A stretch of 10,788 nt of DNA from Firmicutes bacterium UBA4916 (GCA_002398845.1 DHBY01000052.1:114689-125476), one strand, 5' to 3'; positions 1 through 6,351 are shown, numbered from the stretch's first letter. Numbers and translations are program-made. Notes: generated by a model not told the origin, from the sequence alone.

Positions 1-282
1 AGCATTAGTACTTGTTATGTAAATATCTGCATTCTCTGCCTTATTTAATTCGTTCTTTTTATCATCTGCTTTCCAATGCCAATATATTTCATTGCCTCTT
101 TCTTTAAAATCTTCATATATTCCCATATCAGATAATGTCATTGAACCCCCAAATGCTATGGATTCTGAAATGCTAATTTCCCCTAATAATGCTTCTTTTG
201 CCCTATCCCTATTTTTAAAGGTCCTAACTTGAAACCCATTTTCTTTTAGGCCAACTTCAGCTAATTTAATTTTATTCTCCAT
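1..282 (-). CDS. LUD-domain (lactate utilization type) protein, N-terminal part
   Basis: The first 94 codons of a gene that continues past the left edge of the window. The translation begins MENKIKLAEVGLKENGF and contains AFGGSMTLSDMGIYEDF at about residues 43-59. The GGSxT motif at 45-49, followed by a region like YWHW and an acidic stretch, is typical of the LUD domain (LutC/YkgG, formerly DUF162). Relatives are about 200-220 residues long, so slightly under half is present. Family members such as LutC work with iron-sulfur proteins in lactate oxidation, but many clostridial paralogues are single genes of unproven function, so the substrate is not assigned. The ATG is preceded by AGAGGGGG about 5 bases upstream. 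No signal peptide is seen. The family call is firm; the role is not. Confidence 0.8.
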   Translation of the reverse strand, partial: MENKIKLAEVGLKENGFQVRTFKNRDRAKEALLGEISISESIAFGGSMTLSDMGIYEDFKERGNEIYWHWKADDKKNELNKAENADIYITSTNA

Positions 283-514
283 GATATCCCCCTCTTTTTA
301 TATTTTCTATTCACTAATTATTATATAGGATTTGTCAATTATATTAAAGCTAAAATTGTCGTATGATCACAACTAATATAGTTTTATATTTAAAATTTAA
401 TTAAATAAATGGGATTAATTTAGTCGAAAATCGAGTTAATTAGCCCATCTTTAGCTATTAATTATATCCTGTTAATTTTTTATAAAAACTTTTTAAAATA
501 TTTTATAATAAGTG
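283..514. other. AT-rich intergenic region, no gene seen
   Basis: No coding frame with a ribosome binding site is present here. It must hold the minus-strand promoter of the LUD gene. A TATAAT-like hexamer lies on the minus strand near 319-326, with no good -35 partner at the usual distance, so I do not call it. A small TCGA-AAA-TCGA palindrome lies near 424-434. The stretch from 515 to 726 is covered by separate entries. Confidence 0.5.
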
Positions 515-543
515 TTGCAAATCGTGTCGTAATTTGCTATAAT
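515..543 (+). promoter_or_regulatory. Sigma-A type promoter for the orphan RNA
   Basis: A -35 hexamer TTGCAA (515-520) and a perfect -10 TATAAT (538-543) are separated by exactly 17 bases. Transcription should start near A548 or G550, just ahead of the first hairpin of the structured RNA. It is the best-formed vegetative promoter in the window. Confidence 0.8.
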
Positions 544-547
544 TTGA

Positions 548-658
548 ACGTGGTTATCCCCCTGGTAACCTCAAATAAGATCTCTATTCCCAATACCCCT
601 TTTGAACGGTTTATTTTACATCCGTTATGGGTGGAAGGCTCTTTTTAGAGCCTTTTTT
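548..658 (+). ncRNA. Structured RNA of unrecognised family (about 110 nt)
   Basis: A transcript from the promoter at 515-543 to the terminator at 635-658 would be about 110 nt and has no credible reading frame. Three stems can be drawn. The first is a 7-bp stem at 552-570 (GGTTATC with GGTAACC, one T-G wobble) with a C-rich loop. The second is a nested stem, ACCC (595-598) with GGGT (629-632) outside AACGG (605-609) with CCGTT (622-626). The third is the terminator. The tight fit of promoter, structure and terminator suggests either a free-standing small RNA or an attenuator-like leader of the broken asparaginase gene that starts 68 bases beyond. I could not match it to 6S, SRP, T-box, purine, glycine, lysine, THF, fluoride or c-di-GMP families. 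Being an RNA is likely; its identity is unknown. Confidence 0.6.
635..658 (+). terminator. Rho-independent terminator of the orphan RNA
   Basis: A perfect 8-bp stem, AAGGCTCT (635-642) with AGAGCCTT (647-654), has a TTTT loop and runs into six T residues (653-658), with more T and C beyond. This is a strong intrinsic terminator on the plus strand. Confidence 0.88.
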
Positions 659-687
659 CTTTTTTCCCCTTTTATTTCCTTATTTTG

Positions 688-706
688 TGATAAAATATAA
701 TTATCA
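688..706. promoter_or_regulatory. Operator-like inverted repeat before the asparaginase remnant
   Basis: TGATAA (688-693) and TTATCA (701-706) form a 6-bp dyad around a 7-base AT spacer that contains TATAAT (696-701), about 20 bases before the pseudogene start. It could be a repressor site over a promoter, but no convincing -35 is present and such dyads arise easily in AT-rich DNA. Confidence 0.25.
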
Positions 707-726
707 TAAAATAAGGGGGTTTTTTT

Positions 727-1236
727 ATGTCCTGTCATAATAAAGTTGCTATTATATTTACTGGAGGAAACTGCTTATCTATTGGATTTAACTGTGAATT
801 CTAAAAAAGCCATCATTGTTGTAGGTGCTATGAGAAACAGCTCAGAGCTTGGATATAATGGCTCCAGCAATTTATCAGCAGCCATTTGTACCGCAATTTC
901 TAAAAATGCCAGAAACAAAGGTATCCTAGTTGTGATGAATATAAAGGAATTGTGATAGAGGCCCTAGGCTGGAGCAATATACCGTCCAAAATGGTTTATG
1001 GTATACAAAGAGCTATTGATAAAAATATCCCTGTAGTTATGGTATCAAGATGTCCTAAGGGAAGAGTTTTAGATACATACGGATATGATGGCGGAGGTAA
1101 ACATTTAAGAGAATTAGGTGTTATATTTGACAAAAATCTTCCTGAACAAAAAGCCAGAATTAAGCTTATGTTAATATTAGGCATAACAAACGACTTAAAG
1201 ATCATTAAAGGGATATTCGAAAATAAACTAAAATAA
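727..1236 (+). pseudogene. L-asparaginase pseudogene with two internal deletions
   Basis: Three pieces of one L-asparaginase lie in order but not in one frame. Piece 1 starts at ATG 727 behind AAGGGGG (713-719) and reads MSCHNKVAIIFTGG, the N-terminal motif that carries the family's first catalytic Thr, then stops after 25 codons. Piece 2, in another frame from about 761, reads LEETAYLLDLTV, then AMRNSSELGY and NLSAAICTAISK, up to LVVMN near 940. Piece 3, in frame from about 943 to 1236, reads KGIVIEALGW, then SRCPKGRVLDTYGYDGGG and a normal C-terminus. Intact enzymes are about 330 residues; only about 180 codons remain. The HGTDT active-site motif and the central region after VVMN are gone, so the gene cannot make an enzyme. 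The intact ribosome binding site and terminator suggest recent loss. Whether it was the cytoplasmic type I enzyme cannot be settled, though no signal peptide is seen. Confidence 0.92.
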
Positions 1237-1274
1237 GTGCTACTATAAATAGTGGCACTTATTTTAGTTTATTT
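1221..1274. terminator. Bidirectional terminator, 20-bp perfect inverted repeat
   Basis: Arms 1221-1240 and 1255-1274 are perfect reverse complements (20 bp), and the 14-base centre can add an ACT/AGT pairing. The outer part is A-rich on one side and T-rich on the other, so it can work as an intrinsic terminator for the asparaginase remnant (plus) and for the propeller gene (minus). Stop codons on both strands lie within the arms: 1234-1236 on plus and 1259-1261 on minus. Confidence 0.85.
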
Positions 1275-1489
1275 CTTAAATAAAATCCTCGTGTTCTTTT
1301 ATTAAGAAAATCTTCAATATAATTGAGCTTTTCAATTGCTTCATTTAGTTTTTCTTCATTGCTTTTTTCTATACTTGCTATCTTTTTCTCTAAATTATCA
1401 ATTAAATCATATATATTTTCTATTTCCTTTTTTATATCCTTATTGGAATTTAAAGTCGGGGAAGATTGTTTGGAAATTTCATGTGAATC
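1259..1489 (-). other. Out-of-frame coiled-coil tail of the propeller gene
   Basis: Directly after the A9 run the minus strand has a clean 76-codon frame that starts DSHEISKQSS and ends in NKLK and a stop at 1259-1261. Ile/Leu fall at tail residues 19, 23, 26, 30, 33, 37 and 40, an unbroken 4-3 heptad, so it should form a coiled coil. The frame has no ATG, GTG or TTG codon and no ribosome binding site, so it cannot be started on its own. One extra A in the run would join it to the upstream frame and give a 422-residue protein. Its stop sits inside the shared terminator, as expected for the true gene end. I infer that it is the ancestral C-terminus of the gene at 1450-2526. Confidence 0.75.
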
Positions 1490-2526
1490 TTTTTTTTTAA
1501 TGGTATTTCAGTTGTATTATCTATATTTCCAAAACCTATAAAGGTTATATCTGGACTAATTGTGCCAAAAGAGTAGTTTAATATACTCTCCTCCCCTTGA
1601 TATGCCTTACAATATTTATATCTAACGATATCATTTCCTTTTGATTCATTCCATAAATATATTGGGCTCCAAGTATTGCCATTATCTACGCTATATCTAC
1701 TCATTATATTTTCATATTCAACCCAAACTGCCCATAACTTTTCATCATGGTATATTAATGTTGGATATTGAGGATTTTCTGGGTTAGATAATACTTCTTC
1801 TGTCTCCTTTTTAACTACTCCATCTTTATAATTAAATTTTTCATATTTTACTACTAGATTGCCCTCTTCATATTGACTATATAATAAATTTAATTTATCT
1901 TTCCTTAAAATTATATCTAGATATAACTTATGGGCTCCATCGGTAGTAAGCTTTGTTTTTTCTCCCCATTTCTCTTTATTGAGGTCAAAGGATTTTATAT
2001 AAATCTCTTCATCTTCAACTTTTGTATAATAGGCAATAATTAACTCCTTATGATTTTTAATTATTTTCATAGGATTTAATAATTCTCTAACAACTATTTC
2101 ATCTACTATATTGGTTAGCCAATCCTTTCCATCATAATAATGATGATATATTCTATATCGATTTTCCGCCTCTGATAGCAATACAAAATAAAATATATGA
2201 GGTTCTTTCCCATTTGAGATCATATTTAAATAATACACTTGTGGGATTGGTTCTCCAGTCAATCTAATGGTTTCCATATCATTGTCTTTTAATAGTGTCA
2301 AATATAGATCGAAGGACATATCTTGATATAAAAGATAGATATAATCTTCATTATCAATAGAAACATCATATTCTAAATATACTTCTTCTGCTACTATTGT
2401 TTCACTAACAGTTTGTGTTATGTTATTAAAATAATGCTTAACTATCTTTTTATCACTCTTTTTAAATAAATTAATATTATTTAAGGAATCAGACACTAAT
2501 AGTAATCTATCGTTATAAAAAGTCAT
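1450..2526 (-). CDS. Asp-box, probable beta-propeller protein (358 residues as read)
   Basis: A protein of unknown function, rich in short beta-strand-like segments (IYLLYQDMSF, HIFYFVLL, ELIIAYYTKV, KLNLLYSQYE) spaced about 40-50 residues apart, as in a propeller. One exact Asp-box (SxDxGxTW) is seen as SVDNGNTW at 279-286, the sialidase/BNR repeat signature. The catalytic residues of a sialidase are not evident, so I read it as a binding or structural propeller. There is no signal peptide or membrane segment. The ATG follows GGTGG (in 2535-2541) by about 8 bases. As read, the frame ends in 12 odd residues after an A9 run; the coiled-coil tail at 1259-1489 is probably the real end, giving 422 residues. 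It is transcribed away from the Cys-rich gene at 2679, and the 152-base gap must hold both promoters. A role on the spore or cell surface is only a guess from that neighbour. Confidence 0.7.
   Translation of the reverse strand: MTFYNDRLLLVSDSLNNINLFKKSDKKIVKHYFNNITQTVSETIVAEEVYLEYDVSIDNEDYIYLLYQDMSFDLYLTLLKDNDMETIRLTGEPIPQVYYLNMISNGKEPHIFYFVLLSEAENRYRIYHHYYDGKDWLTNIVDEIVVRELLNPMKIIKNHKELIIAYYTKVEDEEIYIKSFDLNKEKWGEKTKLTTDGAHKLYLDIILRKDKLNLLYSQYEEGNLVVKYEKFNYKDGVVKKETEEVLSNPENPQYPTLIYHDEKLWAVWVEYENIMSRYSVDNGNTWSPIYLWNESKGNDIVRYKYCKAYQGEESILNYSFGTISPDITFIGFGNIDNTTEIPLKKKIHMKFPNNLPRL
1490..1498 (-). repeat. A9 homopolymer at the frame break
   Basis: Nine consecutive A residues on the coding (minus) strand lie in codons 343-346 of the propeller gene. 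Runs of this length are prone to replication slippage, to RNA polymerase slippage and to sequencing error. A length of 10 (or 7) would restore the coiled-coil frame; 9 leads to a stop 12 codons later. Confidence 0.85.
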
Positions 2527-2678
2527 AATAAATCACCACCTATTTATAGTTCTTCTAAAATAATATTAATCCAAGTGCAAAAATATTCCTATCTTAACCT
2601 GTAACAACAATTAAGGCAATGGAATATATTATAAGTGAGACAAATAAGAACTCAAAATTGTTGAAAGGGGGAAAAACA

Positions 2679-3683
2679 TTGAACTCCGATATTAAATCTG
2701 AATCAATAAGTTTATCAATAACTGATAGATGTTGTACGGGTACTACAGGCTGTACTTTTGATGGTACTTTAAGAAATGTAAAATCAGAACCAATATTTAT
2801 ACAAAAAGTATACGATGCTATTTTAGTAAACTTACAAGCACTAAGCACAGTAAATAACCAAATTTTCACTCCAAATTTAGGAGCAAATGCTAGAATAATT
2901 CAAGTGTTAAATATAAGGTGTAGAAAATTCTTCAATCCTGAAAACATTTTTGACCCACGTAACTTAGTGGTTACACCAGAAACGACTTTATCTGGTGGAT
3001 CATTTGTAAGAGATGGCAAATGTAATCCAGTTGAGGTTGTTGGCCCCGATGGAACTGCATCTGAAAAAATTATATTTGTAGATACAACTGAATGTGATGC
3101 AGAAGGAAAAGGCACCCCTGTGTTTGGTACTCAAAAAATAAGGATTACTGGTAATGTTGTAGTTGAAATTGATGTTGTAGTTCTTGCTGCTAATAATAGA
3201 AGAAGAACTGTTACCTTGACAAGCAATGTTCCTATTGCAACAGTACAAAATCCAATAATTCTAACTAATTTCTTTGAACTATGTGTACCATCAGTATTTA
3301 ACTCTGCTTTCTTCCCAAGATTTGCAGAATTTTGTAATATTAGCTGTGAAACAAGATTAGCTACTAATAATATTACAAGGGATATAAGAATAAATCCAGA
3401 AACAGGCCAAGTAAGAGTTGACCTACTAATCGCACTATGTGTAAGCTGTGAAAAGAAAATTATAGTACCAGTTCAACTTTGCGTACTATCAACAGGGTTC
3501 CCAGAATTATCGCCAGTTGTTTCACCAATTTGTACCACATTCCCAACATTGTTCCCTAAACAAATAGCTGATGATAGCATCGATCCAGATCCACCATGCC
3601 CAAGACCTCGTCCTAGACTATCCATCGATCCTGATGAACTAATAGATAATGAGTTTGACGGCAATTACGAAACCTATGAGTAA
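2679..3683 (+). CDS. Cys-rich protein, probable spore-surface component
   Basis: A 334-residue protein with 14 Cys, including RCC near the start and repeated xC and CxxC-like motifs (NISCET, ALCVSCEKK, VQLCVLSTG), and no signal peptide. The body alternates beta-type segments such as VVVEIDVVVLAA and VDLLIALCV. It ends in a Pro/Asp/Arg-rich tail (DPDPPCPRPRPRLSIDPDE). High Cys with no export signal fits proteins that are cross-linked on the spore surface of Clostridia. I recall similar unnamed proteins in that group but cannot name the family. I place the start at TTG 2679: AAAGGGGG (2664-2671) lies 7 bases upstream, whereas the in-frame ATG at 2619, 20 codons earlier, has only AAGG two bases away. 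It is divergent from the Asp-box gene. The hairpin at 3707-3740 follows. The coding call is firm; the role is inferred. Confidence 0.72.
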   Translation: MNSDIKSESISLSITDRCCTGTTGCTFDGTLRNVKSEPIFIQKVYDAILVNLQALSTVNNQIFTPNLGANARIIQVLNIRCRKFFNPENIFDPRNLVVTPETTLSGGSFVRDGKCNPVEVVGPDGTASEKIIFVDTTECDAEGKGTPVFGTQKIRITGNVVVEIDVVVLAANNRRRTVTLTSNVPIATVQNPIILTNFFELCVPSVFNSAFFPRFAEFCNISCETRLATNNITRDIRINPETGQVRVDLLIALCVSCEKKIIVPVQLCVLSTGFPELSPVVSPICTTFPTLFPKQIADDSIDPDPPCPRPRPRLSIDPDELIDNEFDGNYETYE

Positions 3684-3706
3684 TATAATGATTAAAAAAG
3701 ATTTTT

Positions 3707-3740
3707 AGAATAGATGCTCTAACACTAGAGCATCTATTCT
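3707..3740. terminator. Shared terminator of convergent genes
   Basis: A perfect 15-bp stem (3707-3721 with 3726-3740) has an ACAC loop. On the plus strand it follows the Cys-rich gene by 23 bases. On the minus strand T residues follow it (TTTTT at 3702-3706 of plus gives A on minus, so the T tract is better placed for the plus strand's left flank and weak on the right). The minus-strand HD-GYP stop codon (3734-3736) lies inside the right arm. Stem quality is excellent; the T tracts are only moderate in either direction. Confidence 0.75.
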
Positions 3741-4768
3741 ATTATATCAACTATAGATATACTTTGAGGTTCTAAAAAATTTATGTATTTATCTCCTAAC
3801 TTTACTATAGTCTTTGTGGGACTTTGTGGATATATATAAATTACCTCTCCTTTTTCACCGTTACTCAATAGTACTTTGCATCCCACATAAAAATTGGAAA
3901 CCTTATCTAAAAAAATCCTAGTGATCTTTGGATTTAAAACTCCAAAGCTTTGATCCCTTAATATTTCAGCAGCATAAAAGGGTGATGATTTATTTTTGTA
4001 TTTTCTATCAGAAGTCAATGCATCATATACATCACATACGGCAATAATCTTAGCATATTCATGGATTTTATCTCCTTTAATCCCTTGGGGATATCCACTT
4101 CCGTCTTCCCTTTCATGATGTTGTAGGACACCGATCAACACATTTTTACTTATACCTACAGTTTCTGATAATATATTAAAGCTATATATCGGATGTTTCT
4201 TAATTATTTCAAATTCTTTTCCCGTCAGTTTTCCTGGCTTATTTATTATATTATCAGGGACTTTTAATTTCCCAATATCATGAAATAGCCCAGTTAAGGC
4301 TAATTGTTTTATATGTTTATCTGAATAGTTAAGCCACTTTCCAATCATTGTAGCTAACATAGACACATTTAAACTGTGATTAAATGTATAATCATCTTTT
4401 TCTTCTAACTGCCTAATCCTTCCTAGAATATTATTATTCTGTATAATTTCAACAATTAAATCATCTAACTCCTCGCTTACATCCGTTAAAATTATCTTTT
4501 TACCACATCTAATACCTTTGAATACGTTTTCCATCTTGTCAGATAATATCTCATATTTTATTACAAAGTTATTTTCCAATACCTCTTTAGAATTACTATT
4601 TGTATCGTGAACCATAACATATTTAATACCTTGACTATAAATCTTTCTAATGGTTTTCTTATTTAATACAGTTCCCTTTGATACTAAAATTGCACCACTT
4701 CTTAAACTTCCTACATTGTCTGCCAATACCATTCCTGGCTTTAAATCGCTAACATTTATTTTAATCAT
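3734..4768 (-). CDS. HD-GYP domain c-di-GMP phosphodiesterase
   Basis: A 344-residue cytoplasmic protein predicted to hydrolyse cyclic di-GMP to pGpG or GMP. An N-terminal beta-rich part (1-60, DLKPGMVLADNV) resembles the segment often found ahead of HD-GYP domains. The HD-GYP domain runs from about 125 to 290 with all signature residues: H131, HDIGK with H163-D164, H192, HHEREDGSGYP at 217-227, and CDVYDALTSDR with D246. These are the di/tri-iron ligands and the GYP loop, so it should be active. A short C-terminal beta domain (about 292-344) follows, as in clostridial relatives. No receiver, PAS or membrane segment is present, so the input is unknown. The ATG follows AGGGGGAC at about 7 bases. 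It is monocistronic by spacing. c-di-GMP commonly controls motility, adhesion and sporulation in Clostridia. Confidence 0.93.
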   Translation of the reverse strand: MIKINVSDLKPGMVLADNVGSLRSGAILVSKGTVLNKKTIRKIYSQGIKYVMVHDTNSNSKEVLENNFVIKYEILSDKMENVFKGIRCGKKIILTDVSEELDDLIVEIIQNNNILGRIRQLEEKDDYTFNHSLNVSMLATMIGKWLNYSDKHIKQLALTGLFHDIGKLKVPDNIINKPGKLTGKEFEIIKKHPIYSFNILSETVGISKNVLIGVLQHHEREDGSGYPQGIKGDKIHEYAKIIAVCDVYDALTSDRKYKNKSSPFYAAEILRDQSFGVLNPKITRIFLDKVSNFYVGCKVLLSNGEKGEVIYIYPQSPTKTIVKLGDKYINFLEPQSISIVDIIE

Positions 4769-4807
4769 ATATATGTCCCCCTAGTAGATGATGTAGTTAT
4801 TCTTTAA

Positions 4808-4815
4808 CCTCCTTT
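4808..4815 (-). promoter_or_regulatory. Orphan Shine-Dalgarno sequence in the HD-GYP leader
   Basis: The minus strand reads AAAGGAGG, a near-perfect anti-16S match, about 40 bases upstream of the HD-GYP start. No ATG, GTG or TTG lies at a usable distance. It could stabilise the 5' end by binding ribosomes, as described for STAB-SD elements in Bacillus, or be chance. Confidence 0.3.
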
Positions 4816-4937
4816 ATTTATAAAGATTAATATTAAAATAAAAAAGCCTTCCTATTTAATATATCGAAAAATTTTGCCATAAACTTTAGCTTTTACTGAT
4901 TATTTTAGTAGAAATTTTAATTTTTTCTAAAGCATGG

Positions 4938-4964
4938 AAAAACCTTAAGTAAATACTTAAGGTT
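4938..4964 (-). terminator. Terminator after the activase remnants
   Basis: An 11-bp perfect palindromic stem (4941-4951 with 4954-4964) is followed on the minus strand by a short run of T. The stop codon of the activase remnant (4963-4965) overlaps its first base pairs. The T tract is short, so efficiency is uncertain. Confidence 0.65.
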
Positions 4965-5256
4965 ATGCTAATTTTGAATCCTTATTGCCACCTAAATTAC
5001 TCCGTTTCCCATACTTATCTCCATATCTAGCTAATAGTCTTTCATTTTCCCTTATTTCTATTACCTCACACACATTAGAACATCCATTACATTCGAATCC
5101 ATTTACTTTATAATCTATATTGTGTATTGATGTTCCTTTAAAGTTGGTAAATCCTTTCCCCTTTCCTACATTATTCAAATAGTTTCTTACTAAGGCATCG
5201 CATAAACCTTTAGCAATATCAGATTGATTATGTCCTAGCTGCTGCTTGTGTATCAT
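4963..5256 (-). pseudogene. Acyl-CoA dehydratase activase remnant (BadF type)
   Basis: An open frame of 97 codons keeps only the end of an ATP-dependent activase of the BadF/HgdC kind, which reduces 2-hydroxyacyl-CoA dehydratases. MIHKQQLGH, then DIAKGLCDALVRNYLNNVGKG, match the segment of the ATPase fold just before the FQGGVAxN motif. The frame then jumps to the extreme C-terminus, GFECNGCSNVCEVIEI and ARYGDKYGK. The GGV motif and about 50 residues between are missing, as is the whole N-terminal half with the GxDxGS ATP site. In relatives I recall, the last motif reads GDKCGKW; here Cys and Trp have become Tyr and Arg. MIHKQQ is normally internal to the family, so the ATG is not an original start; it overlaps the upstream stop by ATGA only because of a fusion. 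A functional peptide is unlikely. Confidence 0.82.
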
Positions 5257-6284
5257 GTCAAAGTTTCCTCTCTTCTCCTTTGAAGCAAATCCACAAAAGC
5301 CTCTAACCTAGTCATATACCCAGCCTCTCCTGTCATTTCATCTAATATCAATGTCATTATGGGAAAATTAAAATCCTTGCTTACAATGTTAAGTATACTT
5401 TTGGCAACAATTTCTGGCATACAATTTAAAGGCAATAGCTGTATAACACCATCAAATCCTTCATTAGCATAATAAATGGCAAAACCAACAGTTTCCCTTC
5501 CATGATCTCCTACTAAAGTCTTTAGATAAGGCTTTGCAAATTTATATTTTAGATTTTCAGATTTAGAACCAAAAGGAAATTATGTTCCAGTTTTCTTTCT
5601 ATTTCTAAGTTAACAAAAGGTTCTATTAACGTATATATCTCTCCTATTAAACCTATCTTTATAGGATTACGATTTTCATCTATTTCTACTTTATTTAATT
5701 CATCTATGGTACTTTTCATTAAATCCATCATCTGACTTTCGCCAAAGGTTTTTTCCACCTGTATATGGTAATTAGCCATAATTGAATCTACCTTATAACT
5801 ATCAACAGCATAGGCCCTTTTTCTATTAGATAAATCCGTAATATAATCAGAGGTTTGGATTAATTTCCAGCCAAGTTTGCCTGCTGAAACCATATTCTTA
5901 ATGTTAGGAGCTTTAAATGCCTTAAATATATTCTCCTTTAGTGGCTGCCATCCCTCTCCTATTAGGTCAAATACTATAAAGTAAATCCACATCATACCCT
6001 AAATCATTTAATATATATTTTTCTAAAATAGAGTAAAAACCAAAACGACAAGGGCCACAGCTCCCTGTTATCAATATGGTGTCTACTCCTTTTTCTATAC
6101 TCTCTATATAATTTTCTATCATTATTTTAAGAGGCAAACATATAGTTTCTGAAGAGTATTTAGTCCCAATTTCTAAAGTATTTCTACTACATCTTGGAGG
6201 AGGTATTACCTCTTGACCTAATTCTTCAAAAAATGCCTTTCCAGCTATATAAACATTACCCAAATGTGGAAATGTTATTTTCAT
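5253..6284 (-). pseudogene. Acyl-CoA dehydratase activase-related (DUF2229) pseudogene
   Basis: One gene broken into three frames. It begins well: GGAGGAG then ATG at 6284, MKITFPHLGNVYIAGKAFFEEL, with VIPPPRCSRNTLEIG, TICLPLKI and GSCGPCRFGFYS, all typical of this family. Near 5975-5985 a one-base shift sends the frame to a stop at 5967; the +1 register continues as FIVFDLIGEGWQPL up to IGEIYTLIEPFVNLEIERKLE. Near 5575 a second lesion, probably a deletion of some 20 codons, shifts the frame again and leads to a stop at 5549. The last part reads GSKSENLKYKFAKPYL, then VGDHGRETVGFA, then QLLPLNCMPEIVAKSIL and ends DEMTGEAGYMTRLEAFVDLLQRRR with a stop at 5253. Family members are about 360-370 residues and usually sit beside a BadF-type activase, as here. 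Two or more lesions make sequencing error an unlikely explanation. Confidence 0.88.
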
Positions 6285-6351
6285 TTCTACTCCTCCATTC
6301 CAGCACTAAATTATTATTGCCAAAAAGGATATAAAATATAATCCTATGCAT

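Noticed and set aside
600..660. T-box leader before the asparaginase remnant (GGGTGGAAGG near 629-638 followed by a terminator)
   Set aside because: The T-box core AGGGTGGNACCGCG is not present, the leader is too short for stem I with a specifier loop, and no antiterminator pairing is evident.
746..955. A 69-codon frame starting ATG at 746 as an independent gene
   Set aside because: It has no ribosome binding site, and from LEETAY on it is the middle of an asparaginase; the first residues are an artefact of the deletion junction.
952..1236. A 94-codon frame starting GTG at 952 as an independent gene
   Set aside because: It is the C-terminal third of asparaginase, reads upstream in frame as KGIVIE, and has no ribosome binding site.
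1323..1541. Plus-strand 72-codon hydrophobic frame that looks like a membrane peptide
   Set aside because: It is the complement of the coiled-coil tail and the end of the propeller gene; its Ile/Phe/Ser richness comes from reversed Lys/Glu/Asn codons, and no ribosome binding site is present.
4769..4940. c-di-GMP riboswitch ahead of the HD-GYP gene
   Set aside because: The leader lacks the conserved GEMM core and tetraloop-receptor pattern; it is simply AT-rich.
5253..5435. A 60-codon frame as a small gene
   Set aside because: The frame extends upstream past its first Met as the C-terminal part of the same DUF2229 pseudogene.
5549..5995. A 148-codon frame starting at 5995 as a separate protein
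   Set aside because: The first residues (MMWIY) come from reading across the frameshift; the rest is the middle of the DUF2229 family and has no ribosome binding site.
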